From Apostichopus japonicus (lineage: Eukaryota > Echinodermata > Holothuroidea > Aspidochirotida > Stichopodidae), in contig NC_092571.1 of the NCBI RefSeq assembly GCF_037975245.1, positions 24,308,564 to 24,372,563 of the forward strand: DNA of 64,000 nucleotides, written 5' to 3'. The translations under genes and the position numbers were made by a program. Positions 23,501-32,038 of the stretch are shown here, piece by piece. Positions within the stretch are counted from its first letter, which is position 1. Each line of letters opens with the position of its first letter. A model generated the notes under the pieces. It did not search any database. It was not told where the DNA came from and saw only the letters and a list, made by a program, of their open reading frames with translations.

Positions 23501-23515
23501 GAAGGTGGTCTTCAT
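283..23515 (-). CDS. Secreted WAP / multi-antistasin repeat protein (3' partial, 18 exons)
   Basis: Exons in transcript order: 23515-23464, 18145-18005, 11878-11741, 11142-10879, 10528-10265, 9915-9568, 9214-8867, 8374-8111, 7758-7495, 7137-6790, 6365-6018, 5665-5318, 4963-4700, 4274-3927, 3362-3099, 2402-2232, 1788-1648, 546-283. All junctions are GT-AG and phase 1, and the joined frame is open for 1526 codons. Domains: signal peptide (1-17), WAP (about 18-64 and 65-110), 42 antistasin-type repeats (111-1334), two more (1335-1391), WAP (1392-1438), three antistasin-type repeats (1439-1526). The last donor at 282 shows that the gene continues past base 1. WAP and antistasin domains are known serine-protease inhibitor folds, so an extracellular multi-site inhibitor in immunity or the body wall is inferred. 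The target protease is unknown. I do not recognise a named orthologue. Confidence 0.92.
547..1647 (-). other. Intron with relic of an antistasin array exon
   Basis: Positions about 970-1008 match the 3' end of an array exon (minus strand: CCCACCACCACGTAAAT preceded by a degraded TGTGTTTGCAA). The upstream repeat body is not recognisable beyond about 1010. The rest of the intron shows no gene signal. Confidence 0.6.
1648..1788 (-). CDS. WAP domain 3 exon
   Basis: 47 codons between ATTTACAG and GTAACT. Eight WAP cysteines are present with the KCCSNGCGH core. It has the same length as WAP exon 1 and is closer to it in the S-E-M-C segment, so it probably arose by exon duplication. Confidence 0.9.
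2232..2402 (-). CDS. Diverged two-repeat antistasin exon
   Basis: 57 codons with a TCTCGCAG acceptor and a GTGAGT donor. Triplets are T-M-F and T-M-Y. It keeps the six-cysteine pattern but has a different exon end (ECLG) from the PPP end of array exons, so it lies outside the homogenised array. Confidence 0.9.
2728..2765 (-). pseudogene. Decayed antistasin array exon end
   Basis: The plus sequence tggtggtgggttgcagac matches the PPP end of array exons. The adjoining donor has changed from cttacg to ctaatg, which removes the GT. The sequence then loses the repeat after about 35 bases. It marks an array unit that was deleted or decayed next to array exon 12. Confidence 0.65.
3099..3362 (-). CDS. 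Array exon 12: three antistasin repeats
   Basis: 88 codons, the 3'-most intact array exon. Triplets are T-M-F, A-M-F, A-Q-F. The second repeat reads C-E-Y-G. It splices to the diverged two-repeat exon at 2402-2232. Confidence 0.93.
3525..3830 (-). repeat. tRNA-like (SINE-type) block expanded in an array intron
   Basis: The minus strand of about 3528-3585 reads like a tRNA: an A-box-like segment near TAGCTGATTTGG (better preserved in sister introns), an anticodon-arm-like segment with loop ATTGTAA, and a weak B-box-like GATTCAAATC. A shorter part of about 70 bases (GGATAGCTGATTTGGCAGAG and flanks) is then repeated three to four times to 3830. Sister introns carry one to four copies, for example near 8515-8770. 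The loop suggests a tRNA-Thr(UGU) origin, but this is only a reading by eye. Confidence 0.55.
3927..4274 (-). CDS. Array exon 11: four antistasin repeats
   Basis: 116 codons. Triplets are T-M-F, A-M-F, A-Q-F, T-Q-F. The last repeat has Ala-Ser-Gly-Cys instead of the usual Asn-Gly-Cys turn. Confidence 0.93.
4700..4963 (-). CDS. Array exon 10: three antistasin repeats
   Basis: 88 codons. Triplets are T-M-F, A-L-F, T-Q-F. The A-L-F is unique in the array (Met to Leu at the presumed P1' position). Confidence 0.93.
5318..5665 (-). CDS. Array exon 9: four antistasin repeats
   Basis: 116 codons. Triplets are T-M-F, A-M-F, A-Q-F, T-Q-F. The third repeat has Gln-Lys-Asp-Ser where most third repeats have Gln-Thr-Asp-Ser. 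Confidence 0.93.
6018..6365 (-). CDS. Array exon 8: four antistasin repeats
   Basis: 116 codons. Triplets are T-M-F, A-M-F, A-Q-F, T-Q-F. The second repeat carries C-D-N-G instead of C-E-N-G. Confidence 0.93.
6790..7137 (-). CDS. Array exon 7: four antistasin repeats
   Basis: 116 codons. Triplets are T-M-F, A-M-F, A-Q-F, T-Q-F. The acceptor is TTTATTTCCAG, slightly different from the TTTTCAG of its neighbours. Confidence 0.93.
7495..7758 (-). CDS. Array exon 6: three antistasin repeats
   Basis: 88 codons. Triplets are T-M-F, A-M-F, A-Q-F. The second repeat has C-E-H-G where most copies have C-E-N-G. The donor is GTAAGTTAATC. Confidence 0.93.
8111..8374 (-). CDS. Array exon 5: three antistasin repeats
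   Basis: 88 codons. Triplets are T-M-F, A-M-F, T-Q-F. The donor reads CAC|GTAAGCAAATC (GTAAGC), a variant shared with array exon 2, which hints that these two units share a recent common ancestor or a conversion tract. Confidence 0.93.
8867..9214 (-). CDS. Array exon 4: four antistasin repeats
   Basis: 116 codons. Triplets are T-M-F, A-M-F, A-M-F, A-Q-F. Repeats 2 and 3 are nearly identical, which suggests a local duplication of the A-M-F repeat rather than loss of a T-Q-F one. Confidence 0.93.
9568..9915 (-). CDS. Array exon 3: four antistasin repeats
   Basis: 116 codons, phase 1 at both ends. Triplets after Cys2 are T-M-F, A-M-F, A-Q-F, T-Q-F. It is one 84-nt repeat longer than the 264-nt class. 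Confidence 0.93.
10265..10528 (-). CDS. Array exon 2: three antistasin repeats
   Basis: 88 codons, phase 1 at both ends. Inter-cysteine triplets after Cys2 are T-M-F, A-M-F, T-Q-F. The first repeat has the ECEAC linker and the later repeats CVCNTC linkers, as in every array exon. Confidence 0.93.
10879..11142 (-). CDS. Array exon 1: three antistasin repeats
   Basis: 88 codons, residues about 111-198. Each repeat has six cysteines spaced C-x4-C-x3-C-x10-C-x2-C-x-C. The residues after Cys2 are T-M-F, A-M-F and A-Q-F in the three repeats. The acceptor is TTTTTTCAG and the donor CAC|GTAAGT. The last codons differ slightly from other copies (CCT in the Pro run, Asp-Asp-Asn in repeat 3). Confidence 0.93.
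11143..11740. other. Intron between WAP 2 and array
   Basis: The 3' part (to about 11270) still matches array intron sequence. The rest is unique AT-rich DNA with no coding signal. Confidence 0.5.
11741..11878 (-). CDS. Exon 3: WAP domain 2
   Basis: 46 codons between an ATCCACAG acceptor and a GTCAGT donor. It has all eight WAP cysteines, including the KCCSNGCGH segment shared with the other two WAP exons. It is the last WAP domain before the antistasin array. Confidence 0.92.
12763..14631. mobile_element. hAT-like non-autonomous element, 1.87 kb
   Basis: The ends are inverted: CACTGGCGGAGAAA at 12763 and the reverse complement of CAGTGGCGGAGAAA at 14618-14631. Flanks are cagtaggg (12755-12762) and cagtagga (14632-14639), an 8-bp target duplication with one mismatch. 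TIR sequence and duplication length fit hAT. A G run lies just inside the left end and a C run just inside the right end. No transposase ORF is visible, and the interior includes several pieces related to the gcgc(c/t)aacctatggt repeat seen elsewhere. Confidence 0.75.
16626..17101. mobile_element. TIR element (MITE), 476 bp
   Basis: Starts CAGGGGCGTATCCAG and ends CTGGATACGCCCCTG, a perfect 15-bp inverted repeat. Flanked by tcatg on both sides (16621-16625 and 17102-17106), a 5-bp target duplication. No coding capacity. The 5-bp duplication separates it from the 8-bp hAT-like elements in this window. Confidence 0.75.
17468..17562. repeat. AT/GT microsatellite
   Basis: A run of about 23 TA units, then about eight GT units, then more TA/CATA units, inside the WAP1-WAP2 intron. 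Confidence 0.95.
18005..18145 (-). CDS. Exon 2: WAP domain 1
   Basis: 47 codons between a TTTGCAG acceptor and a GTCAGT donor. Eight cysteines fit the four-disulfide core: CPT, GGC, EMC, ANC, KCC, NGC, HVC. The phase-1 start completes a Glu codon from exon 1. It is symmetrical with the other WAP exons. Confidence 0.92.
20335..22500. repeat. Direct duplication, copy A
   Basis: Aligns in order with 24838-26765: the same landmarks occur in both (cctctttatac, ttaaaatagttgcgattccg, gccaaatgttctaaatctttcg, gtacgattgctt, tccaatcccgttcctagac, tcactgtcaaact, gaaccacaatcga). Copy A carries an extra insertion at about 21715-22220. It may be a repeat family rather than a one-time duplication. Confidence 0.75.
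21715..22220. mobile_element. Insertion with inverted ends and internal tandem repeats
   Basis: Absent from the matching place in copy B, where gttgtaccgatatt runs on directly. The ends are imperfect inverted repeats (CCAATTGGATCAATT at left, and CCAGTTGGGACAATT read inward from the right). Inside are about 95-bp tandem units containing gctaacacctctcta and gcttcaaagcact. Flanks gtaccgac and gtacagtt could be a degraded 8-bp duplication. Confidence 0.6.
23464..23515 (-). CDS. Exon 1: signal peptide of WAP/antistasin gene
   Basis: Encodes MKTTFVVVFIFLTAAYA followed by one base of the next codon and a GTAAG donor. The basic start, hydrophobic core and A-Y-A end are a textbook secretory signal, with cleavage probably just after Ala17. 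The ATG is the first in this open segment, and the phase-1 donor matches the acceptors of all downstream exons. Confidence 0.85.
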
Positions 23516-23750
23516 TTTTGGTTCGTGGAGTACGTTTCAATTCAAATGAGAAATAAAAGCTGAACTCCAAGTCGGTTCGAATCAGCTACTAAAATGAAAA
23601 GGTAAGATTGTAAATTTGACTTTTATTATGTCGAAACTGCGAAGCTTCTGCTCTCGGTTAGTACATATTTACATGGTGTGCGACTTTATGGAGTTGATTA
23701 CACAAGAATTTCCCAAACAAGTCCCCCTATAAATCCTTTTATGGCCTCCT
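23516..23750 (-). promoter_or_regulatory. Putative promoter and 5' UTR of WAP/antistasin gene
   Basis: On the minus strand CCATAAAAGG lies at 23735-23744, about 220 bases before the ATG. It can be read as a TATA-like box or as a perfect CArg (SRF) motif, CC(A/T)6GG. A possible TTTTAG acceptor near 23590 would put an extra intron in the 5' UTR. All of this is motif reading only. Confidence 0.35.
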
Positions 23751-24258
23751 GTTAATGATGTGAAGAAGTCAGAGTCGTATTCAGTAATCTCACAGGCCGA
23801 CACGGTTATATAGCTGTCGGAATAGCATCAATAGCAAAACGGTAGGGCTTTGTTTTCCTAAAACTGTTTGACAATCGCCTACGTTTATGCTCTGAGCCTC
23901 TTTTGTATTTGTGTTCATATGCACTCTGTTTTAGGCGTTGTTATAGTAAAGAGAAAAACGAGCAAAAACCGCACGAACAAACTAATGCAAACAGAGCAGA
24001 GAGCAGCACTTCAACTTTAACCATCCTTAACTTCATATGTGTACATGTTATGTCTATTCGTTTAGCTTTCCATTGTAACGTCATCACCGACCATGCACTT
24101 ATTTGTCAATATCAAAATATATCCAAACTTTGGCAAAATCTGACAAATTTGACAAATATTTATATCCGTGACTACTTATTCAATCAAATCAATCAATCAA
24201 TTAGATCAAATATGATTCTAATGTAGTCTAATGACTGCAAACAGGGAACATTAGACTA
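23751..24258. other. Upstream region of gene 1, no gene seen
   Basis: AT-rich sequence with no conserved ORF. It may carry distal control elements for the WAP/antistasin gene, but none can be pointed out. Confidence 0.4.
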
Positions 24259-24815
24259 TAATATGTTGTATTGTATTATATTGTGTTTTATTTTATTGTT
24301 TTATATAATATAATATTGTATTATATTATATTGTTATAGTATAGTATATTATATTGTATTGTTTTATATTGTATTGTATTATAAAATATTGTATTATGTT
24401 ATATTATATTGTATTGTTTTATATTATATTATGTTATATTAAATTGTATTATATTATAAAGTATTATATTGTATTGTATTGTATTATATTGTATTGTATT
24501 ATATAATATGATATTATGTTATAATATTATATATTAAATTGTATTATATTATATTGTGTTGTATTGTATTATAATGTAATGTATTTTATACTATTGTATT
24601 ACGTTATATTATATTATATTATATAGTATTGTATTGTATTATATAGTATTATATTTTATTGTATCATATTATAATATTATGTTGTATTGCAGTATATTTT
24701 TTTATTGTATTATATTATATTGTATTATATTGAATGGCGTTATATTATATTGTATCATATATTATTGTATTATTTTATATTTTATTATATTGTATTGTAT
24801 TACCGGTATATTATA
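24259..24815. repeat. AT-rich pentamer-type satellite
   Basis: About 560 bases built from TATTG, TATTA and TTATA pentamers in shifting order. Open frames over it (mostly Tyr, Ile, Leu, Cys) are repeat artefacts. Confidence 0.9.
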
Positions 24816-24837
24816 TGCGTAACCTATATACATATCT

Positions 24838-26765
24838 TATACCTCTTTATACCTGATTGTCTTCCATATCTATATGTGTCAAATGTAAACATTAATTTTA
24901 TAGACCCGTTATAGTTATCTCAATATCAGTATGGTCTTATTAAAATAGTTGCGATTCCGTAATCCACTTCTCTCGATTCAATCAAGTTTTAATCTCAGAA
25001 TCTCTTATATGAAGTTGATAAAGTTCTTATTTTGTCTAAAAAAGATTATTTTGACGTATATTATCTCGAAATTTCGATGTTTTTTTTTTCTTCAAATGTT
25101 GACGGTCGTTTTATCCCGAAATTTCAATGTTTCATCTTGTACTATTGATATATAGGTCCGAACTCCGATGTTTTATTTCTAGATTTTATGTTTTAAATCG
25201 AAAAATTCGTTGAAAATGTTCCTTCTGCTTTCACTGCATTTCTGGTTAAAACTAAATGAAATTGCCCAGAAAGATAAACCTCAATCGAAAATATTCAGTA
25301 AATACTTGGTAACATTATTAATAAACCTGTTTATAAAAAGTCTAATTTATTTAATTTGGACAATTACAATCTTACTTTTGTATCTGGCAACGAAAAAAGC
25401 GCCAAATGTTCTAAATCTTTCGTTTTGCCTGTCATGAATCATACAATCAGTTATCGACAATATCAGCTTAATTCCCTCTTTCACACAAGTGGATATAAAC
25501 TGAAGTGAATTTTAGAAAATAGTTTAATCAACCAAATCTTCTATCATATTTCTTTCTTTCATATATTCAGGCGCGTAGCCAGGAATTTGCCAAGGGAGGG
25601 GCGAAACTGAGATTTGGCAATGCAAACTATCTAAGCGTAGCGCAACCATGAGTTGGCGCGAAGCGTACAAGAAAATTTTGGCTGTAAATGCCTCCCAGAT
25701 CGCTGGAAATGGCACTTCCCAGGCCTTGTAAGTTGCATCTTAGCATTTTCTCTTTTGAAAATACTAGCGATATCATAAACACATTAAAATGTTTTTTTTT
25801 TAAATATGCTCAAGGGGGGGGCGGCTGCCCCCTTCGCCCCCCCCCCCTTGGCTACGCGCCTGCATATATTTTACAGACGTCACATGTTTCTCTAGCCGAT
25901 TTTTCGGACTCTTCCTTCCCAGCTGCTTATGTGATATATTAAATGAAACTGTGGATAAATCTGGATAATAGATAACAGTTTGCAAGGTACGATTGCTTAT
26001 TAAACGAATCTCTTCATAAAAAAAACAATTGATTAAAACTATAAGATTGTCCTCAACTATAAGCTTAACAACCATACTGCAATTGGTAGATCACAGAACT
26101 AAAATGCTCAAGGTTATTGGTTCCAATCCCGTTCCTAGACATTTTCTGTTTAAATTAATTAACTTTTGTGAGGGGGTGGGTGGGGAGGTGTGTTTTTCTA
26201 TAATCTCCATGTTATATGCAAATTTATGTTCTGTATGTGTGTAATTGTTTTATATTCTGACTGATAACTTGAAGTTTTGAACAAAGAAAAACCTCAGACG
26301 TCATATCAAAAAAATCACCACGTCCGCAGAAGAATTCTTTGTTTAAGGGTATTGTTAAAGTTAGAGTAAATGGATTTGAACAGCGGAAGAAACAATAGAC
26401 CCTCAGTCTAAAATTCAAATACTCATGTGTGCGTGTGTGTGGGTAAGTAAGGACCTGTCTGTAACTCAAAATTATAAGGAAATGCCATTACAAGCATTTT
26501 ATGCTGACCTGGATCATGCTTAGTTGGAATATACAACGAGCTAGTTGTACCGATATTTTCAACGGTCACTGATTTTAGCGAATAGTTTTCCTTTCACTGT
26601 CAAACTTTATAGCCTATATTATACAGAATAACAATTCCAGTATGGACAGTGCTAATTAAATAAAGCTATGGTATTTACTGAGTTTGACTTTATTTTACTG
26701 CACGATATAAAAATCGTTCGATCGACTGTGAACCTATGAACCACAATCGAGATTTCAATGTTGGA
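24838..26765. repeat. Direct duplication, copy B
   Basis: Partner of 20335-22500 in the same orientation. It lacks the insertion of copy A but contains a 295-bp MITE at 25568-25862 that copy A lacks. Without the insertions, both copies are about 1.65 kb. Confidence 0.75.
25568..25862. mobile_element. hAT-like MITE, 295 bp
   Basis: Left end CAGGCGCGTAGCCAGG, right end TTGGCTACGCGCCTG, inverted to each other. Flanked by a perfect 8-bp duplication, catatatt (25560-25567 and 25863-25870). G and C runs lie next to the right end. The empty site can be read from copy A, which lacks it. Confidence 0.85.
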
Positions 26766-27827
26766 TTGTTCAACAAACAATCGGTACTAAGCACAGGGTG
26801 GTGCAGTAACCGGAGGGGCGTATTTAATGACAGTAATAATAATAATAATTATAATAATAATCATAATAAAATATCTCATATTAATAAAACAAATAGTAAT
26901 TTAAAGGAAAACAAACAAAGCAGTAAAAACGTTATCAAAAATAATCGTCATAAATATAATTTTGCAACAAGAGGCGTAGATCATGTAACATATTTGAAAG
27001 GCATTGTTAGCTCCTTACAACTAAAATGTCAACTTCCTTTGTACCATTGGGATCTATATATATGGCAGGTTGGTGGCGTGGCTGACATTGTAAGGACAAG
27101 CTGGGTTCCGTAAATAGAATAAGGGTCGGCAATTCGCGCGGAGTAATTTTCAGTAGCGTCTTATTACATTGAGCACACGTACGCATATATACATGTACAG
27201 GAAGCTTTGTACAGGCCGTAGACGTCGCACAACGATGTGTTGAAAAGTATTGCGTCAAGAGCCCCTCCCCCCCCCCCACCATATCCACAGGTTCAAAGGT
27301 TATGACAAAACTTTTGCAAACAAAGCTGCTTAGATGGCGCTATCATTTGTTTGCTTATATCGGTAAACTTTTAGAATGTGATAGAGCCACCGATTTTCGC
27401 CCACGAGAGTCCGTCTTTAACTTTGGATTGTTGTGTTCAACTAGACTTACCAGTAGTGCGACATATATTGTGTAAATATCGACAGCGATTTTGTATGCGG
27501 CGTGGATTGGTTGTTGCAAAGTTTAATGTAACAAGAATCAGTCGCGGTGTCACGAGGACATTCCCCAGTCATGGCGCTTGCCCCTCCCACGAGTCCCCCT
27601 CCCCAACAAAGTCGAGTGGGGTCAGGAGATACCACTACACAGATAATAATGAGGCATAACTTGATTTTCACTTTGGATTCGCGTTTAATATAGTGAGCTC
27701 CGAAGATATCCTATTCTGTATATTACAAGAACAGTTTGAGCGTTTCATTTCGATATTTCCGTTACGATCAATTGTACAAAAGCGAAACAAAACAATCATA
27801 AAAGTAAACTTGAAGGGGTCAGCCACC
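26766..27827. other. Intergenic, no gene seen
   Basis: Contains an AAT-type microsatellite near 26837-26880 and a C run near 27266. The longest open frames have no recognisable domain. Confidence 0.4.
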
Positions 27828-28494
27828 CAAGGGCGGCGGAAGCACTTTTAATCCGGGGGGGGGGGGGCACCGACATCAAAGGGCACTTTGCAGAAATTCG
27901 ATTGGACTGATGCAGCCTTATATTTAGTACCCTTTATAACTCTTATTGTACTAACTTATTTGCGTATACACATCACTCCATCAACGTCCTGCCTCCCCCC
28001 CCCCCCCCCTCAAGGAAAATATGCATACTAGCACTGCAATATCCAATGTGCAAATTGGGAAGCAAGGAACAAGTTTTCATTTGAGACAAAATGAGGTGAA
28101 AACATGCTAGTTGCTAATGTTGGAATCTTCCGAATTAGAGTTTATTTCTTGTTAATATCTTAACAAATTTTTTCCATTCGAAATAGCTTGAGTTTGACCC
28201 ACAGAAATTCATTAAAAGTTAGGGGCGTAGCCAGGATTTGCAAAGTTGTATGCACGACTATCTGAGCGGAGCGCCACCATCGGTTGGCGCGGAGCGTACA
28301 AGAAAATTTTTGGTTTTACAAACCCCTCAGATGGCCGGAAACGGCCGTTCCCGAGTGTTCATTCTGGTTCCCTGGCCTCTTGCTAACTTGAGACACCTCA
28401 ATTTTTATGTAGAAAAAGGGCACATTTTTAACCTGAGGAAAAGTGGGGGGGGGGGGCACGTGCCCCCTGTGCCCCCCCGGTTCCGCCGCCCTTG
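27828..28494. mobile_element. hAT-like MITE, 667 bp
   Basis: Starts CAAGGGCGGCGGAA and ends TTCCGCCGCCCTTG, a perfect 14-bp inverted repeat. Flanked by a perfect 8-bp duplication, cagccacc (27820-27827 and 28495-28502). Inside, from about 28221, is a stretch of the ggggcgtagccagg repeat family, so it is composite or nested. G/C runs lie near both ends. Confidence 0.85.
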
Positions 28495-28502
28495 CAGCCA
28501 CC

Positions 28503-31500
28503 TTCTAGATTTGTCTTAGCAACCTATCTGGCAAGTTACCTATCTGGCAAGTTTATCACCCTTTTTGTTGTATTTACGCATATTGTTGAATCACTTATAA
28601 CTATTCTTCTGCAGTTATTACTGACTTCTGTTGACATATATAAAGAGGTGTACTGTGAAATCAAAGACTGCTCTCACTGCCAACTATATTACGAAATTAC
28701 CAAGAATAACAAGTAAACGAGATGACGTTAAAGACAGACAATAAAAATAACAAATGCGATTTCATTTCTTGGGTGTGAATTGTATTCAATTCCAGTCAAT
28801 TTAGAAAGAAAAAATTATTTATAGTTTTAATATAATCATAAATTAAATAACTTGTGAGTCTTATCATAGGAAGAGCCATCTGGTCATGTAATGCTGAAAA
28901 AAATGGTGACAGCAGTGGAACCAATAGGTGAGAAAATTGGATATGTTTGGGTCTTAAATTTATTGCCCATCCCCCCCCCCAAAAAAAAAAGAAACAGGAT
29001 GCGGAGAATGGTGTAAGAAGGAGATGCAGATGTCATATTGCAGCAAATAACCAGTTGCTTTTAACTTTATGAGGTGTTACCTCCTCAAATTGTAAATCTA
29101 ATAGTCTGTTTAAAAGTTCACAGAACCCAGGAAGATGATTGTGTGGTGAGAGAGAATGTCTTTTGTCTGATGACAGTTGATAAAGATTACTGTTATCGTA
29201 ACATGGTAGAACAATAAAATTACCAGTAGACATCAGCAAAAACACTAATAATGTACCAATGAATACTTTTCAACTTACTTAAAGGTTGTGAAGACTCGCG
29301 TAAAAAGAAACGTCTAATGCCGGTAATCTAACCTAGTTTTCAAATGATGTGTAACAGAAGTATTAGACACCACCATCGATCCCAGAAAATACACACACAC
29401 ACACAGCTTGCTACCGTCGGTAATTAGACACTAGTGTACGGTCAGTACAAACAGCTGCAGTCAATACCACAGCACAGTGTACAAACGATACAGCGATGGA
29501 CATCTCAGGTCCAGCTAACAAGGTATCATGTTTCATTACTGTCTGCATTTTGTTGCGACAAGAAAAAAAGATCTTCACTTGCAAGCAACGGAAAGTTAAC
29601 TTTTTCAGATGGCGGCACACGGTTTGGGGCGAGTCTTCAATGCCTTTAAAAACTTATGACGTTGTTTTCTATGTGGAATCACCACTCGAATCGGAAGAAA
29701 ATAGTCTGGCGGTATAGGCGGTATTGGGATGCTCTCACCTCAGAACCACTAATAATTCAGTTTTCAGGCATATTCATAGGGACACTCCTGCCATGAACTT
29801 TAATTAATTTTTTACCAATCTTCTGAAAGTAATATACCATTAATTATAAAGTAACTTAGGTATATGCCCATACACACGCACTGCCAGTAATGAAAAATCA
29901 AACCAGAACACTGACAAATTACTGAACCATTTTAAGCAGATTGAAAGCAACTTTTTCAAGTTGATAAAATATCACATCAATAAAGCTCATCAGCTGGCCT
30001 ATAGGCAAAATTTCATTTGAAAAAGTGAAGTAAAGGTTTTTTTGAAATATTATGGGGTTTTTTGAGCTTATATTTGTGATGCTACTATAAAAAGTTGTAT
30101 GGATGACAAAATATTGAGAACTGAATTTAGATCTATAAATAACCCACTAATGATCCTTCATTAGGTGGGAAGATCCAGATGAGTGTCTTACTATGATCAA
30201 TTAATATCTTATTTTGAGTCATTCCAGACAGGTTTGCGAAAAAAATTGCCATCAAACTCAAAAAGTTGCTTTAAAATTGTGTGCATTGCCCCTCATTCTT
30301 CCCCAGCAGATTAATTCATGACATTTTGAACAAAAGTAGCAAATTGGGGTAGTTCCCTTGTACCCCCCCCCCCAATCTCCCAATAGACACATGAGCCCTA
30401 TGCCTGAGCCTCATCTCCACAAGGTCAAGAGCCTTTGTGAAAACTTCCAGAGCAGGCAAAACAACTTTCCATTTTCAGGGTTTTCTTCCAACAAAACTAA
30501 AAAAGGGGAGGGAGGGGGAGGGGAGATGAGCAAGCATATGGTGCCTTAGGGCCCAGAGGTTATTCCTCTGGCATATCCCTCTGCCCCTCCGTCTACTTCC
30601 ATCCCATAATTGGTCTGCTTGGCGTAAACAAATACTGACAAGAGCTTAAAAATTTCTTCATTTGCGATGAAGATACAAGTGGCAAATACGGAGGTCTCCT
30701 GTGGTCAAGTAGATTGAATTGCGAGGCTCGATTTACAGCACAGAGCAAACAAGGTCTGTTGTATTGGAGAGGACTGTGGCAAAGGTCAAACGTGAAATGT
30801 CAACAAAGTTGGCAGAGGTACTTCAGTGTTATCGTTGTCCAATTTGGGATTATTTAAAACAGTGGGGGAACGACAGCAGTACCACCACTTTCTTAAGTAT
30901 TTTCACAATACTTCTCTCCTTCCTTGCAGTTTTCATTGTGCAGGAGAGGTCAAACAGCTTTGGAACAAGCTGAGGTTCCAGTGGCTCTATGTTACCTGGA
31001 CTTTCCAAGCGAAGCTAATTTGGGCACTGCATCTAAAAGCTGCAGCAGTCGCAAAATTTCCCTGCAGCAAGACTGAATCGATATCAAAGAATAGAGATCA
31101 TCTTTGGATAACAATAGTCCCTATCATGGAAAATGCAGAACACAAAAGAGAGTGTTGTTCTATGCAGCCCCCTCGGCCTCCTACACTTGACACCATACAT
31201 TACCCTCAATCCTTTGGTGTAGTCCAAGGAGGAGCAGATGAGATTCACCATCTCCAGATATGTCTTACATTCAGCCAGGGAAGAATTAGACAACTACTAC
31301 GGGTGTACACCCCCCCCACCTCCCCTAGTGTCAATTACCCAAAGGCCACACCCCTCCTTTTTTAAAAGCCTAAGTTCCCCTCTGGCCATTCCATAAAAGG
31401 TAAGGTTCCTATTCCTAAATCAGTCTAGGAAATTTAGAATCCCCACCCCCACCCCCCCCCCCTCCAACAATCTCAAAATCCTGTGCATGCGATGGTTCGG

Positions 31501-31767
31501 ATACCTCTTCTTCTTCCTAACAATACCATCTCTTTCTTCCATCTTCCGATGGTACACACCCTGACGTTACCCTGACAGGATGAGATGTGATTCACAGTCC
31601 TCATCTAACTTTTCCATCTTAACAACCTCTTCTTCCACTTTGTATCACGTCGATTCATGAATCAACTGTGGGTCAACTTGACGTTGACCTGAGAGACGCC
31701 GAGATTCACCAATTTCATAATTCGTATTATCACGCTTCCTGAACTTCTTTTCTCTCTTCATATCACA
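28503..31767. other. Intergenic between the two genes, no gene supported
   Basis: Holds C runs (28970, 30363, 31308, 31445), an AC run (29393-29404) and long but featureless plus-strand frames at 30719-31365. No splice-linked domain was recognised. Confidence 0.4.
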
Positions 31768-31773
31768 TTTATT
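31768..31773 (-). terminator. Candidate polyadenylation signal of BMS1
   Basis: AATAAA on the minus strand, about 170 bases after the BMS1 stop codon. Other A/T-rich sites downstream could also serve. Confidence 0.45.
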
Positions 31774-31939
31774 CACACCTGGGATGAGGTTATCTTCCCT
31801 GATGATATAGTCATCACCCTCAAGAGCTAATTCTTCCACAAAACGTCGTCTTCCTCTCTTCCATATCGTCGTGTGTGTCAGCTGTCGATCCGTTTGAGGG
31901 GGCAGGCATGATCCATCACCTTTGAATGTCCTCACATTT

Positions 31940-32038
31940 TCAATATTTTGTCTTCTTCTTCATCTGTCCAAGAAGTCTAAACATCTCCCTCTTGTCTTTC
32001 TTCTGCCGATTCATGAGTTTCTCTTCTTCTACCTTCAT
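31940..32038 (-). CDS. BMS1: BMS1 exon 24 (last), residues 1372-1403 and stop
   Basis: Reads [20 protein letters not shown] then [12 protein letters not shown] and TGA. The R-x-L-G-Q ending matches the family C terminus (FRIQGQ in human). A 7-kb intron separates it from exon 23. Confidence 0.93.
   Translation of the reverse strand: MKVEEEKLMNRQKKDKREMFRLLGQMKKKTKY

Noticed and set aside
24634-24914. Open frames rich in Tyr, Ile and Cys
   Set aside because: They are produced by the AT pentamer satellite. No domain, no splice context.
29496-29717. Plus-strand ORF starting MDISGPANK, with a GTATCA donor-like site after nine codons
   Set aside because: No recognisable protein family and no partner exon found. 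Kept only as a weak possibility.
30719-31365. Overlapping plus-strand ORFs of 84 and 179 codons
   Set aside because: Composition is featureless, the frames end in C-run repeats, and no family match could be recognised.
31645-31935. Minus-strand ORF of 96 codons directly after the BMS1 stop
   Set aside because: Lies in the BMS1 3' untranslated region, after a stop codon at the family's normal C terminus.
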